Shown: piece after piece, positions 26,032 through 36,412 of the stretch
How the letters are laid out: every line of letters starts with the position of its first letter
How positions within the stretch are numbered: position 1 is the stretch's first letter
DNA from: Lateolabrax maculatus
Taxonomy: Eukaryota > Chordata > Actinopteri > Acropomatiformes > Lateolabracidae
Length of the DNA: 64,000 nt
Reading direction: 5' to 3'
NCBI GenBank assembly: GCA_031216445.1
Contig: CM062202.1
Span: 18,038,001 to 18,102,000, forward strand
Notes under the pieces: model-generated
Seen by the model: only the letters and a program-made list of their open reading frames with translations
Told to the model about the DNA's origin: nothing
Database searches by the model: none
Position numbers and translations under genes: made by a program

Positions 26032-26068
<37 letters not shown>

Positions 26069-28316
26069 GCTGCACTGATGACACAGTCAGCCTTGGTCTT
26101 CTGTGACACTAAACTGTATCAAATGTATAAATCGTCAGAATGTCTAAAATGATTTAAAAAGGTAACGGTGTGGGCATAGTTATTACAAGACAGATGGCAG
26201 TTCATCCCATTAAACTTAAACTAAAAAGAAAACTTTGTTTTTTACCTTTATAAAAGCAGCTCTCAAGGTCTGCGCTGCTGATAAGTTGACTTTCTCCAAC
26301 TGCAAGTTATAATACAGACACACAAACATTAGCCAGTAGCACAAACCATAACACACAGTCTTTTTTTTTTTTTTTTATCATGGCCTCTTTTCTGTCCTGA
26401 AATGTAAGTCTGCAGAAAGCAGATACAAGCCAGGCATCCTGCAATATCATAGGGGGCTGGAGGACAGTGTTTTGTTGTATTGTGAAAAGCTTTGTTGAGT
26501 CAGTCCAAACTGAGTCAGTCTCCATCCAAACTCCTGGATAATCAAAGTTTATACCATTCTTCAGAGCTGATATTATGTTATTACAGAGCTTGTCACTACT
26601 TCAAACTATAAGTTCTGTCTGTCAATTCGCTCACCATGTACTTACACATGCGTGGGTTTAAAATAAAGTGTCTTTTAATAATCAATTTCCTATCAAGCCT
26701 CACCAAAAAATATGAAACACTGTAAAAACACAAATGAAAAACTAAAAACAGTTACAGCAATCAGATGTGAGATGAGCTGATACGAGGCCTTGGGCTATAG
26801 TTTGTGGATATTTTTTGTTTAAACTTTTTTTTTTTTTTTTTTACATTTTCTGTCACTTTATGGGAGAGTAAAGAGACAAGAAATTAGGGGAGAGAGGAAT
26901 GGGGAATGACGCTGTGATTACATGGACATGAGGGTGCTCGTAAAAGTTGTTTTCAAAGTTGCCAAATTTATAATGTTTGCCAAGCTTTCAAAACACAAAA
27001 CTCCTGTCCCTAGTGGTACAATATGAAACAGTCCTGTAATTCAAGTATCTCAAGTACCAAGTACACACTCAAGTACCAACTGTGTACCCAAAAGGCATAG
27101 ATAGGTTTTAAATTGTTTTCACTACAAATTGGTATGACATTTTTTTGATAAATGGGGCCAGTTGTTTTGTTTTCAAGTAAGTGCTGTCACATATAGTACC
27201 TTGTCACTTTTGATGTTAACATCTGCACCCCTTGACACTCTCGTTTTGTTTAAACCTGTGTATATTTGACAGTTTTCAATTGTGGATTTGTGCCATTTAT
27301 ATTTGTATATGATTATCCACAGAATAGAAATCAAGATTTACTTGCTTTTTTTTTTAAGTGGGGAAGCTGCAAATCTTAAACATAACTTGACACTTCACAT
27401 TTGATAATTACCACAAACCACAAAGTGCAGCTGTTGTAAACCAAAGCAATGGACAAATTAAAATTCTGAATGATGGTGCTAGATAAAAAGGTCAGGGAGT
27501 CAAAGTTTTTACAATCCATCCTCTGGGGACAATGGATAATCCATATTTCACGACAATTTATCCTATAGTTATTATATTAGTAAAATATCTTTTCAATTAA
27601 AACCAAAAATGCCAAAGGGAAAGTTCAAGGAATCACCAAAGTCATTAGAATACATTGTTTAGGAACCCAGATGTCTGTATAAAATGTGGTGCCGATCTAT
27701 CATCAGATAGCGGAGATATTTCACTTAGTTAGTAAAAACATATTCATAAGGATTTATCTTTCAGGGACCAGAGATGTCATTGCAATAGTTGAGATATTTC
27801 AGTCTGAACCATAAATCCCAACCTCACGATGAGATGAGAATAGGCCTTAAATAATGGTCAACTCAGCTTGAATGACTGAAAAAAACCTACTGACAGTGGC
27901 ATATCTCAAATCCTTGGTAGCAACTTGTTGTTAACTCAACATTAACAGGGTACAGTCGACATCTACTGTTCCCTTATTTCTATTCTGCTTCACCACAAAC
28001 CTTGGAACCTTACACAAAATCCCATTCACATTTAACCTTGGCGAGCATTTTCATTAAACACATATCACAACATCTTTTACTTGACCTTTACCACATTATA
28101 TTTACCAATATAAAAAATTTAACACAAGTGTCATCCACATCTACTTCACATAAAACCATGGCCTTGTTTTGTTCCCTTTTTTGTTTTTTTGTTTTTTTAC
28201 TTCAACTGAAACCCTGCGATCTTTACCTGGTTAAAGACAGGATACATCACATTGTAGAGAGCCATAGAGACTATCGAGGCAGTGTCAGCTTCATTCTTCA
28301 TGTCTTCCATGGTCAT
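23196..28316 (-). CDS. pdcd10: Programmed cell death protein 10 (CCM3)
   Basis: Seven coding exons join in frame: 28227-28316, 26246-26299, 25910-26027, 25130-25256, 23908-23986, 23730-23812 and 23196-23277. The total is 633 nt, or 210 residues plus TAG, against 212 in human. The protein opens MTMEDMKNEADTAS and ends FKTVV. PDCD10 is the small adaptor of the cerebral cavernous malformation complex: an N-terminal dimerisation part that also binds GCKIII kinases, then a C-terminal FAT-homology four-helix bundle that binds CCM2, striatin and paxillin. Conserved blocks seen include LTQDIVLKILEKK (residues 56-68), SLLRMAADDVEEF, PEPEF-like EPEF, and KYSKSFSDTLKNYF. Residues 64-80 (LEKKNLKIEYSESLL) differ from the mammalian version more than the rest. 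Teleosts often keep two copies (pdcd10a and b); I cannot say which this is. An untranslated exon lies near 32.1 kb. Confidence 0.97.
23523..23566. repeat. (GT)22 microsatellite
   Basis: An uninterrupted GT run in the last pdcd10 intron; the flanks are also GT-rich. Confidence 0.95.
24336..24380. repeat. (GT)n microsatellite
   Basis: A 45-nt GT run in a pdcd10 intron. Confidence 0.95.
25043..25103. repeat. (CA)30 after a pdcd10 splice donor
   Basis: In the pdcd10 sense this is a (GT)n run starting about 27 nt after the donor of exon 25130-25256. Confidence 0.95.
26034..26065. repeat. (CA)n forming the pdcd10 exon 3 acceptor tract
   Basis: In the pdcd10 sense the order is (TG)n, TTTC, TAG, exon. 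The repeat replaces the usual polypyrimidine tract. Confidence 0.95.
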
Positions 28317-29497
28317 CCTTGACCAATCAAAGGCCCTTTGTGTGTGTGCTTGTCCACCGATGCCAGTTTCACTGCATTCAATCACTCACGGACACTGACA
28401 GAATGGGAGCAGACAAGGACCTGAAGACGGAGAAGAACAGGGCAGGACAGGACAGGTGAACAAGCAGGCAGAGATAGACGGTGATGGATAAAAGTAGGGG
28501 ATTAAAAAAAGGTAAAAACTGCACCACGGTTTCAATCTGGAAACAATTAGACCACTTCAATTTGCGACATTTAAATGTTCTTGTATTGAGAAGAGGGGAC
28601 AGAAAATGAGTCTAGTCAAAGTTGAATAAATTCATAAATTCCAACAACGCACTAGGTTTATTCCTTCTCATTGCATGTCATGAAATCCCACGAGTACTAC
28701 TTCCCAGAAAGCCTTTCAGTCAGACATGATCATCACATAACAGCCACATTGCCGAAGGTGCTTCACTGTTCCACCGGGTGCAATGGTGACAAAACTGGCA
28801 TGAGTCACACCTGAATAAGGAACACCCTCTCAAAAACTGCTGCAATGAAAATATCACTGTGATAAATATAGAAGCTTGGCATGCATATTCAGTGATTTTT
28901 GTACCTCAATCTTACCATGAGATAGCAGTGAATCCTGGTGGTTAAAAAAAAAAAGAGAAAAATATCTGATATCCTCTATCATTAGCTTGTGCTCTCTTGT
29001 GTCTCTTTCACTCACACACTTGTACATCTACAGGACCAGTTTTCCTCTGCCATTGTTTATTGTGTGACACTCTTCATTCTACTCTACACTTATTGTAGGG
29101 CAGGGACACTCAGTTACATACCAAGTCTCCTTCATGCGTGTGCCTTGTCTTTTAAAGATTCCAGTGAGTCTCCGCCTGATGACCTAACTGTGACTTTATG
29201 CTCCTGCAAATAAGAGGGCTCTTAAATTTATGAAACGTTTTAATTTGCTCTTTGATACCTTGTTACACACACATTAAGGTTTTAAACAGGTCCAGTGTAG
29301 CAGTGTTTCCTAATATCAACAGATGACTAGGATTGTGAGAGGATGATAAGTCACAGTGTCTTCACACGAAAACAGCTGCCACTGGGAGACAGCGGTTACA
29401 GCCCTTCTGTAGACTACAAGGAGTAACTTAACACCGGGGTAAAAAGTTGTGTTTTGCTGCCCTCTCTGGTTAAAAGATGTCAAACCTGTTTCACCAC

Positions 29498-29542
29498 TGA
29501 CCACACCAAGTATCACTGAAGGGTGTGATTAGGTGTGGTCAG
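29498..29542. repeat. Inverted repeat (hairpin)
   Basis: The arms CTGACCACACCAAGTATCAC and GTGTGATTAGGTGTGGTCAG pair over most of their 20 nt with a 5-nt loop. No other feature explains it. Confidence 0.6.
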
Positions 29543-30094
29543 AAGTCACAGATACATACACGTAGGTACGAGAACCGGTATCTACAAGAAGCGTCTCTCC
29601 CGCCACCATACTGCAGCGGGGTTCTGACCAGTTCAAATAGTAAGAAATGTCAGACTTTTGTGCTGGGTTTGGATGCTCTAATGAGAGAAATGCCAAAACC
29701 AAGCAACAGGGGAATAACATTTCACAAGTGAGAAGTTATTTTACAATATATTACCATTACAAATGTGTTGAATTTCATATATCACAGTAAAGTGAAGTGA
29801 CTGTTCTGATACTAAGTTAAGTAACTTATGTCAGGTATAGAAAAAAATTTTTTTTTATTAAAGTAATATATCAGTAAGATGCTGAAAAAGATATTTATGA
29901 CTCAGCTGTCTGTCTGTGTGTCATTGTGTTATGTTGCCATAAATGATCTACTTTAAACTCAACACTACTTTCAACTGTTTCATGGCAGTAATGTGACATA
30001 CAGCAACTTATGTGTCTGAATTGTAGCTACAGACGTAACTTACCAAACTTTTACACTGCCACTATGCACAACCCTGCATATATAATCTCTATTT

Positions 30095-30290
30095 ACCGAT
30101 GAGATCAGAGTATTAAAACCACCTGCCTAATATTGTGTAGGTCCCCCTCATGCTGCCAAAACATAAACACGGTGTGTTCTGACACCTTTCTATCATTGCC
30201 AGCATCAACTTTTTCAGCAATTTGTGCTACAGCAGCTCTACTGTCAGATTGGACCAGGCGAGCCAGCTTATTGTCAGTAATATACCTAAT
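30095..30290 (-). mobile_element. Internally deleted Tc1/mariner-like element
   Basis: The left part (GTATTAAAACCACCTGCC, then GTGTAGGTCCCCCTCATGCT) is the outer region of a well-known fish Tc1-like family. It then jumps to an internal part whose minus-strand translation, ARLVQSDSRAAVAQIAEKVD, resembles the helix-turn-helix region of a Tc1 transposase. The catalytic part is missing and no second end was found. It is a deletion derivative in the pdcd10 first intron. Confidence 0.7.
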
Positions 30291-31279
30291 ATTTTAATTT
30301 TAGTGTTTGCTGTAATTGTGTCATTTTTATGAATTGATTTATTTCCAAAATGTTATAATGGCAGTCATTTTACAAAGCATTAAGAAAAAAAAATATATTT
30401 AGAAACTAATTAGGTAAGTTCATCTTAAATATAATAGTATAGAAATATTACTGCTACTATTTACAAAAGATAATGTATTTTAGCATGAAAACCTGTATTT
30501 GTAATTTAACCAGGTATCATGTGCCATAAATACAAAAAAAAAAAAGGGTCTGCCGCCACAGACATACATACATTAGGAGCGTGTTTTACCAAACAGTGAA
30601 GTCACAGGGTCCTGGAGTACACCTGTACGTCACCACAGCAAGGTGAGAAGTTACACCACTGGAGGTCAGCAAAGACAGGGTTTTTCTAGGGGGGGGGGGT
30701 AAGATTAATGTGTGTGCATGTACATATTTAACTTTGAAATCACCAAAATAAACTAAAAGACATAGATAATTTGGAAAGGATATTCGCCATGCAGACAAAA
30801 ACTTAATTTACTGCCTTGGACAACTTTTGAATAAGGGACAACTGGTGATAAGTGTGAAAAGTCAATAAGTGCAATCTTTGAATTAAAGTTTTGTCAAACC
30901 ATAATTGATCGATTAGGGACTAGTCAATACTCAGAAATTAATATGAAAAGATTTGCTCGACGTGGGCCAAGATTTCCTCCATGGATGGATGGAACTATGG
31001 ACACTGGAAAGGAGGGGCGACAGTAGTATCTGTGTACTGTATAGCAACCATACGTATCATATTAAACCTTTCACCAGGTGGACATTTCAACTTCTCAAAC
31101 ACAGGTGTCCCAAATAACCACAATGACTGCATTATATTTAGTTGTGCCTGCATGCTGGCTCACTAGTACAGCTTAGTGGCACACCTAAATGGAACAGAAA
31201 TATCAATAAATGTTCATTATTAAAACCTTTGCAGTTACCTGCTTTGGCCAATTAAAATGTATGTTAGGACAAAGGTCTT

Positions 31280-31414
31280 TCAGACGACCTTTCGAGTCAT
31301 TTGTGCAAACCATTTCAAGAACCGCGAAGGCAACACAAATGCAAAAACTAGAGTGGCTGCAACAGCAATCTGGAAGTTGACAACCACAGATTTGCGTGTC
31401 TGGCTCATCAGCAT
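31280..31414 (-). CDS. Hypothetical 44-residue single-span membrane microprotein
   Basis: An ATG-to-TGA frame of 44 codons lies on the pdcd10 strand, about 700 nt inside the inferred first intron. It reads polar N-terminus (MLMSQTRKS), a hydrophobic stretch at about residues 11-28 (NFQIAVAATLVFAFVLP), then a basic tail (RFLKWFAQMTRKVV). That is the shape of a small tail-anchored or mitochondrial membrane peptide. I do not recognise it and no homologue is claimed. A chance frame is quite possible at this length. It could also be an upstream frame in an alternative pdcd10 leader. Confidence 0.2.
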   Translation of the reverse strand: MLMSQTRKSVVVNFQIAVAATLVFAFVLPSRFLKWFAQMTRKVV

Positions 31415-31438
31415 CCGGCTGAGTTTACAGCCACCGGG

Positions 31439-31720
31439 TCACTCAGATCTCTCCGATGTGATCTTTCCATGAACACAAACCAAGTTACACTGAAAAGATC
31501 GTGGCCATGACTCACTGTGACATTTACAGGTAGACCATCTTAACTTTGCTGCGGCGGTAATTCGCTTGTCTCTTTCCCTAAACTGAGCAAGGGTCACCGG
31601 GGCGAGCCAGCCTGACAACCGGTGCAGACAGAGGTCAGACTTTCCCACCTTCATCAGACACATGACGATGGCCAACCTCAGGCAAGTGACAGCGCCTGTG
31701 AGGTGATGCCACACGGCCAT
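31439..31720 (-). CDS. Hypothetical 93-residue open frame near the shared promoter
   Basis: This minus-strand frame begins MAVWHHLTGAVTCLRLA and contains a hydrophobic segment near its start, then a basic, cysteine-containing half. A possible donor (TCACA|gtgagtca) interrupts it near 31,510. It lies in moderately CpG-rich sequence close to the pdcd10 promoter, so the open frame may be a by-product of composition. I recognise no family and assign no function. Confidence 0.15.
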   Translation of the reverse strand: MAVWHHLTGAVTCLRLAIVMCLMKVGKSDLCLHRLSGWLAPVTLAQFRERDKRITAAAKLRWSTCKCHSESWPRSFQCNLVCVHGKITSERSE

Positions 31721-32094
31721 AACCTCTGGACCCCGGCGAGTTCTTCCTCACTTTAACTGCCTGAAAAAAAATAATAAACTAAATCGCTGATGGACAGGGT
31801 TGCTGGTTAATCCGGGGGCACTTGCCTGTCGCGATATCGCCGCCGACGAAGAGAAAAGAGGCAGACGAACAAGGAGGTGGGTGATGTTAGGAAGCGAACA
31901 ACACCTACAGGTAGCGTCGACACGCTAACGTGAGATTAGCACTTTGGAGCAGGTGATCAACTCCGTCCCTAGCGTTAGCTCACGGGCGCTATGTGGCTAT
32001 CCGAGCGTCCGGTGACGACGCGGGAGGTGATATTACATAAAAAGAGACAACGACAACGGGCAGATATTTCAGATTGTTTGCTCGGACTACTCAC

Positions 32095-32215
32095 CCGCCG
32101 CGTCTTGTTGTGGTCTGTGTGTCATTCAGGAAGTTTTCCGCCTGACAAAGCTGTTATCCGAGCGCCGGGGTGGGCGCTGTTTTGAGAGCCGCCCGTTGGT
32201 ATCGCACGAGAGGCT
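32095..32215 (-). other. pdcd10: Probable untranslated exon 1 of pdcd10
   Basis: On the minus strand a strong donor (gcggcgg|gtgagtag) sits at 32,094/32,095 at the end of a CpG-rich block. PDCD10 genes have untranslated 5' sequence upstream of the exon carrying the start codon, and that coding exon is 3.8 kb further on. The donor is seen directly. The transcription start, taken as roughly 32.2 kb, is only inferred. Confidence 0.5.
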
Positions 32216-32276
32216 GTTTGTAGTTCTTTCGGTGAGTCTCCTTCGGTCCCCGTCATTCTGATGGCCGCCAAAAGAG

Positions 32277-32293
32277 ACTACAAATCCCAGAAG
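32277..32293 (+). promoter_or_regulatory. ZNF143/THAP11-type element
   Basis: ACTACAAATCCCAGAAG closely matches the known ZNF143 (Staf/SBS) motif core ACTACAATTCCCAG. These elements are common in CpG-island and bidirectional promoters close to start sites. This one lies just upstream of the inferred pdcd10 exon 1. The adjoining GATGGCCGCC resembles a YY1 site with one mismatch. Confidence 0.5.
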
Positions 32294-32872
32294 AAAAAGC
32301 ACAGGTGGTGTGTTTTTAACCTCCGTGACGCTTTCGTTGACAGAGTTTCAAGCATTTTTGCGTTTTCCCAAGAAAGCATACAATAAAAACTTAAATGGTA
32401 CGCAGAAGATTCATAAAGAGTTTTTTTTCTTAAAAAAAACGCAAACTAACAAAGTTAGAAACACAACACGAAATTTAGTGTTGCATGGTAGGTCAAGATA
32501 GTTATCTACCAAATCCAATGTCTATCAGTCAGCGTTACACATACACAGCAGCAACGCTAATAATATAACAATAAGTTAAGTTGCAGCGGGTTTAAAAAAA
32601 AATAACTAAAAGATCAGTGTGTGTTACAGAAGTGCGAGTTTCATAAAGAGGAACTATGGCAACCGTTGTAGCAGGCTAATGTCAGACCTGTTGAGGGCAG
32701 ATACGTTTAATAAAAACACTCGAAAAACGAACCACGGAGCCGCGGCGAGGACGGGTCGAAAACGTGTGCGCGGTGGAGGCGAGCTCAAAATCGCTCGCTC
32801 GCCCGAAGCGAAGGCGGAAACGGGACGCGGCGAGGCATCCCGGCTCCCGTCGACACTCTTTGGTCGACGCTG

Positions 32873-32902
32873 ATTGGACCGCTGGACGCGGAGGGGGCGG
32901 AG
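32873..32902 (+). promoter_or_regulatory. Inverted CCAAT box and GC box
   Basis: ATTGG (reverse CCAAT, the NF-Y core) at 32,873-32,877 is followed by GGGGCGGAG (Sp1/KLF-type GC box) at 32,894-32,902. Both lie 120-150 nt before the serpini1 exon 1 donor, the expected place for core promoter elements of a TATA-less CpG promoter. Confidence 0.5.
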
Positions 32903-32929
32903 TCTGCGGCAAGCGAGCAGGCAGCGAGC

Positions 32930-33022
32930 TGCGGCTCCGGAGGAGAGACCGCACACATCCACCCGCACGCAGCCACCCGCACGCATCCGCCCGCACAGCC
33001 TCCGACCCGACGCCGGCTATCG
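32930..33022 (+). other. serpini1: Probable untranslated exon 1 of serpini1
   Basis: A plus-strand donor (GCTATCG|gtaagaga) ends the CpG-rich block. SERPINI1 genes have an untranslated first exon followed by a long intron, and the first coding exon here opens with an acceptor 20 nt before its ATG. The 5' limit given is a guess; only the donor is seen. Confidence 0.5.
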
Positions 33023-33614
33023 GTAAGAGACGTTTTTATGCAGTAACCTACAGCTGGTTCAGTCACAGAGCCCGCACTCCTTTGTCTGAATAACACGACA
33101 GGAGAACAAACCTTTGACCGCTCAGCTATTGCAAGATAAAAACAAAAATAGGGAGGAAAAAAAAAAAAAAAAAAGCCTATTTCTGAGTTTTTCCACAGAA
33201 TTATTTTTTTAAGAAGGTGTCGGAATGTGCAGGTGTAATAGGGAATTTTATGGAATGTTATACCGGGAGTATGATTGTATAATCAACATGTGTAGGCTTT
33301 TAATAAGGGGGCGGCTGGAGACACATATTGGAGCCAAACATATTTCTTCACGCCTATTGATTAAAGCCGATACCCGTGTGTCCACCACCCAGTGCCGTTT
33401 GATTGATCTCGGTGGTCTGCGATTGCAGCGCTTGTTTTTTTTTTTTTTGTTTTTTTTTTGATTGTTTGTTAGTTTGTTCTTTTTCACTGAACACAAGCTC
33501 AGGCGTTGCAGTGTGCTTCATGTCCTTGAAATACTGGCAAAGGCGCAGTGAGTGAATGTGTGTGAATTAACGAGGCAGATTGTAGTAGCCTGGTCCTTCC
33601 CTATCCCCACCCCA

Positions 33615-33716
33615 CACACACACGTACAAACACACACACACCACTTGTTATTCCTTCGTTCATGTATGTGTGTGTGCGCGTGCGCGCGCGTGTGTGTGTG
33701 TGTGTGTGTGTGTGTT
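33615..33716. repeat. CA tract and alternating GT/GC tract
   Basis: A CA-rich run at about 33,615-33,643 is followed at 33,667-33,715 by TG and CG units (TGCGCGCGCG then TG). Alternating purine-pyrimidine sequence like this can form Z-DNA. It lies 0.6 kb into serpini1 intron 1. Confidence 0.9.
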
Positions 33717-34139
33717 CGCGGTGGCATAGGTAAAAAAAAATCATGTAACAGATCCTGCAGATTCAACTGGTTTCTAATCTGTATTTTAATCAATATGTAG
33801 AAATGACATATCACCTCAGGTGAAATCAAAGGATAGTATATAGTGATAATTATAGTGATACCATGTGCAAAAAAAAAAAAGAGTACAAAAACATGGTCAA
33901 TAATAATCAATTGAGTGTTCCTCCCTCTCATGTCTCATTCGCTCTATCCACCTATGATCTCTTTATCTCTGCAACTAAGATAATGACCTCCTTAATCCTC
34001 TTTTAGGCCCATAGTTCAGAAAAACAGTATCGCTTTCAGTCATAATCTCAATGTATTAATCCCATATGCATCTGAATCACTGGTTAATCTCTGTTGATAC
34101 ACAGCATTCTGTTTCTTCCCTATGCCCTCCTATGGTGTC

Positions 34140-34171
<32 letters not shown>

Positions 34172-34328
34172 CATCCTGCCTTTTCCCACCAAGCGCTGCA
34201 TTAATTGCATTTCAATAATTAAATGTCTTTCAAATCAGCCTTACGAAACAAAATGAGGGAAGGGAGTAGCAACTGGCTGGGTTTGAACACACTGCAGACA
34301 GCGTGTAACTGCAAACCATAACCTTGTT

Positions 34329-34330
<2 letters not shown>

Positions 34331-34365
<35 letters not shown>
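34331..34365. repeat. (GT)n microsatellite
   Basis: A 35-nt GT run in serpini1 intron 1. Confidence 0.9.
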
Positions 34366-34366
<1 letters not shown>

Positions 34367-35629
34367 GACATTTTTCTGTCAGTCACATATTCAGTTGTGA
34401 GAATAAGAGGAAATTTGAAATAAGTACTGCCATTGCCTATAGACACATCTTCTCAGGCTAGAATCAAACCTATTATGTGCTGCAGTATGAAGTGAAAAAA
34501 AAAATCTAATTTAATGTTTCTTTGTCTTGAAATACATCACGCCCATGGTTACTGAATTTGAATTTACTGAAAATGCAGTAGAACACAAGGCTGGCAGCGA
34601 ACAGCGTGGAAAACTGCTTATTTGTCTTCCAGGAATGGAATTCATACACATGAAAAACAGTGTGACAGTTAAATTGATATAATACATTTACAGTATATAA
34701 TTAAAAACATAAAGAAAGGTGGGTTGACAAAATTTAATTATTTTTTTTTCTGCATTTTTTCCCCTTCACTTTCTAAATAAAGTCACACACTAAGACACAC
34801 CACCGGCACATACACACTCAGGCAGCAGGTTTGTCCCTTGTACATCCTGCTGCAGCAAAGACACAGGGGATTAGTTTATACCTGGCCAGATAGGAGGATG
34901 AGAGCGGAGAGAGATTCAGAGAGAAAGAGGTCAGGAGCTATATCAGGGAGTTAGAGAGAGAGAGGGGAAATCAAAAGAATGGAAATTAATTGTCTATTTG
35001 AATTAATACACCAAACTGTGAATGGTTGATGTTATTTACATAAAACCAGAGAAGAAACCTCTAAGATATAGAGGATATTATCTGCTGAATTCAGCCAAGA
35101 TGCTGAGTTACCTTTTAACATTTGAAAATAATCATTTTGAAACAGTACTTTTTATTTTATTTTTTTTTTGCAAATGGCTGATATTTCATTCCCCTACAAA
35201 ACTCTACACAAGACTGTACAAATTTAAGGGAAATGTACGGCCATTCCACAGAAAGCTTTTCAACCTTTTGCAGTCTGTCCAGCTCACATCAACTCTCTGC
35301 TTCACACACACACACACACACACAACACGTGTACCCTGAAATCGATCTGTCGATTGATTGGTGGCGCTGCGGGGTGGGCTGAGTGTAGAAGAGGGACAAT
35401 GAGCGAGAGGGAGACAGATCTCGGGGAGAGGAGGACAGTAAAATGGTTGAAGTGATTTGGTAATGCCCACATTTTCCCCCCGCTGAAACTCTATGGCTGC
35501 GGTGAACGGCTCAAATGCCAAATCAATTTGAATTATCCTCCTAATTGTCTCACTTGTCACCGTCATTGTCTCTCTCAATCTCCTCTCAATTTTTATACCT
35601 GTTTCGCGAGCGAGGCCTCCACCACCACC

Positions 35630-35658
35630 ACCCCCCCCCCCCCCCCCCCCCCCCCCCC
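35630..35658. repeat. C29 homopolymer
   Basis: Twenty-nine consecutive C, preceded by ACC units. The complementary G run could form a quadruplex. The length is prone to assembly error. Confidence 0.9.
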
Positions 35659-36382
35659 GAAGCCAGCTAAATAATCACAGTTGAGTTTGTGAAGGTTTCA
35701 AACACCCTTATTATCACTCCGCCGTCTTTCTTCTCTCCATCTCAGCCTCTTCACCCGGCGACCACTTTTTATTCTGCATCACCCTCCTCGTCTCCCTGTC
35801 TTACCTCTGCTACCCCCCTGAAGACACACACACCCACACACACACACACCCACACCCATGCACACCTACTCCCCACAGGACTAGTTGATAGTGACCTTTC
35901 TTGTTCTCCGGTGTCTCCCTGGTCTTTAGTCCATTTGAAAAAGCCTCCAGTCTTTTCACTTTTACCACTGACCCCAAATAGAGGCCGATCCAATTACAGC
36001 TCAAACCTCCTAACTGCGCTCCCACAGCGCCGTGGCTGCTAGTGTATGTGTGCCCGTGTGTGTGTTTTTCTGATGTGGAGAAAGAAAAGAGACACTGTTG
36101 AGTGTGTCTTGGCAGAGTGTGGGGAGCAGTCGACCATCTTGCCATGCTATGCAGGGGGTCGTTAGATATCACTGGCTCTGAGTCAACGCCGGTATCTGCA
36201 CGGAAGCCGCCTCTGTTCAGTTTTTCAGCGCACTTCCTGCCTCTGTTTATCCGTCTGTGTTCGCGTCTTCCTCTCTTTTGCTATTTTTCAATCCGCCCTG
36301 CCTTGTTTTTGTTGGTTTCTGTCTCGGCTCGTCTCTTTTTCTTCTCTCTCTCAGTCTGTTAAACTGTCTTTATACCTCTTTA

Positions 36383-36412
36383 TCTCCCTCTCTCTCTCTC
36401 TCTCTCTCTCTG
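36383..36412. repeat. (CT)n microsatellite
   Basis: A CT run in a pyrimidine-rich stretch of serpini1 intron 1. Confidence 0.9.

Larger units (their letters stand above)
28317..32094. other. pdcd10 first intron
   Basis: This 3.8 kb stretch lies between the inferred untranslated exon 1 and the first coding exon. It contains a hairpin at 29,498-29,542, a Tc1-like fragment near 30.1 kb, and two minus-strand open frames in the less A/T-rich right end (31,280-31,414 and 31,439-31,720). It also has A/T-rich filler. No known protein-coding exon was recognised here. Confidence 0.55.
32095..33022. promoter_or_regulatory. CpG-rich divergent promoter of pdcd10 and serpini1
   Basis: CpG dinucleotides cluster at about 31.9-32.3 kb and 32.75-33.02 kb, flanked by a minus-strand donor at 32,094 and a plus-strand donor at 33,023. 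The human PDCD10 and SERPINI1 genes are known to be head to head and driven by a short bidirectional promoter, and this layout matches. Inside are a ZNF143-like site, an inverted CCAAT box and a GC box. The middle (32.30-32.70 kb) is A/T-rich, so there may be two closely spaced promoters rather than one. Confidence 0.65.

Noticed and set aside
28697..28714. Second ZNF143-like site (ACTACTTCCCAGAAAGCC)
   Set aside because: It lacks a base in the core and lies away from any promoter-like sequence.
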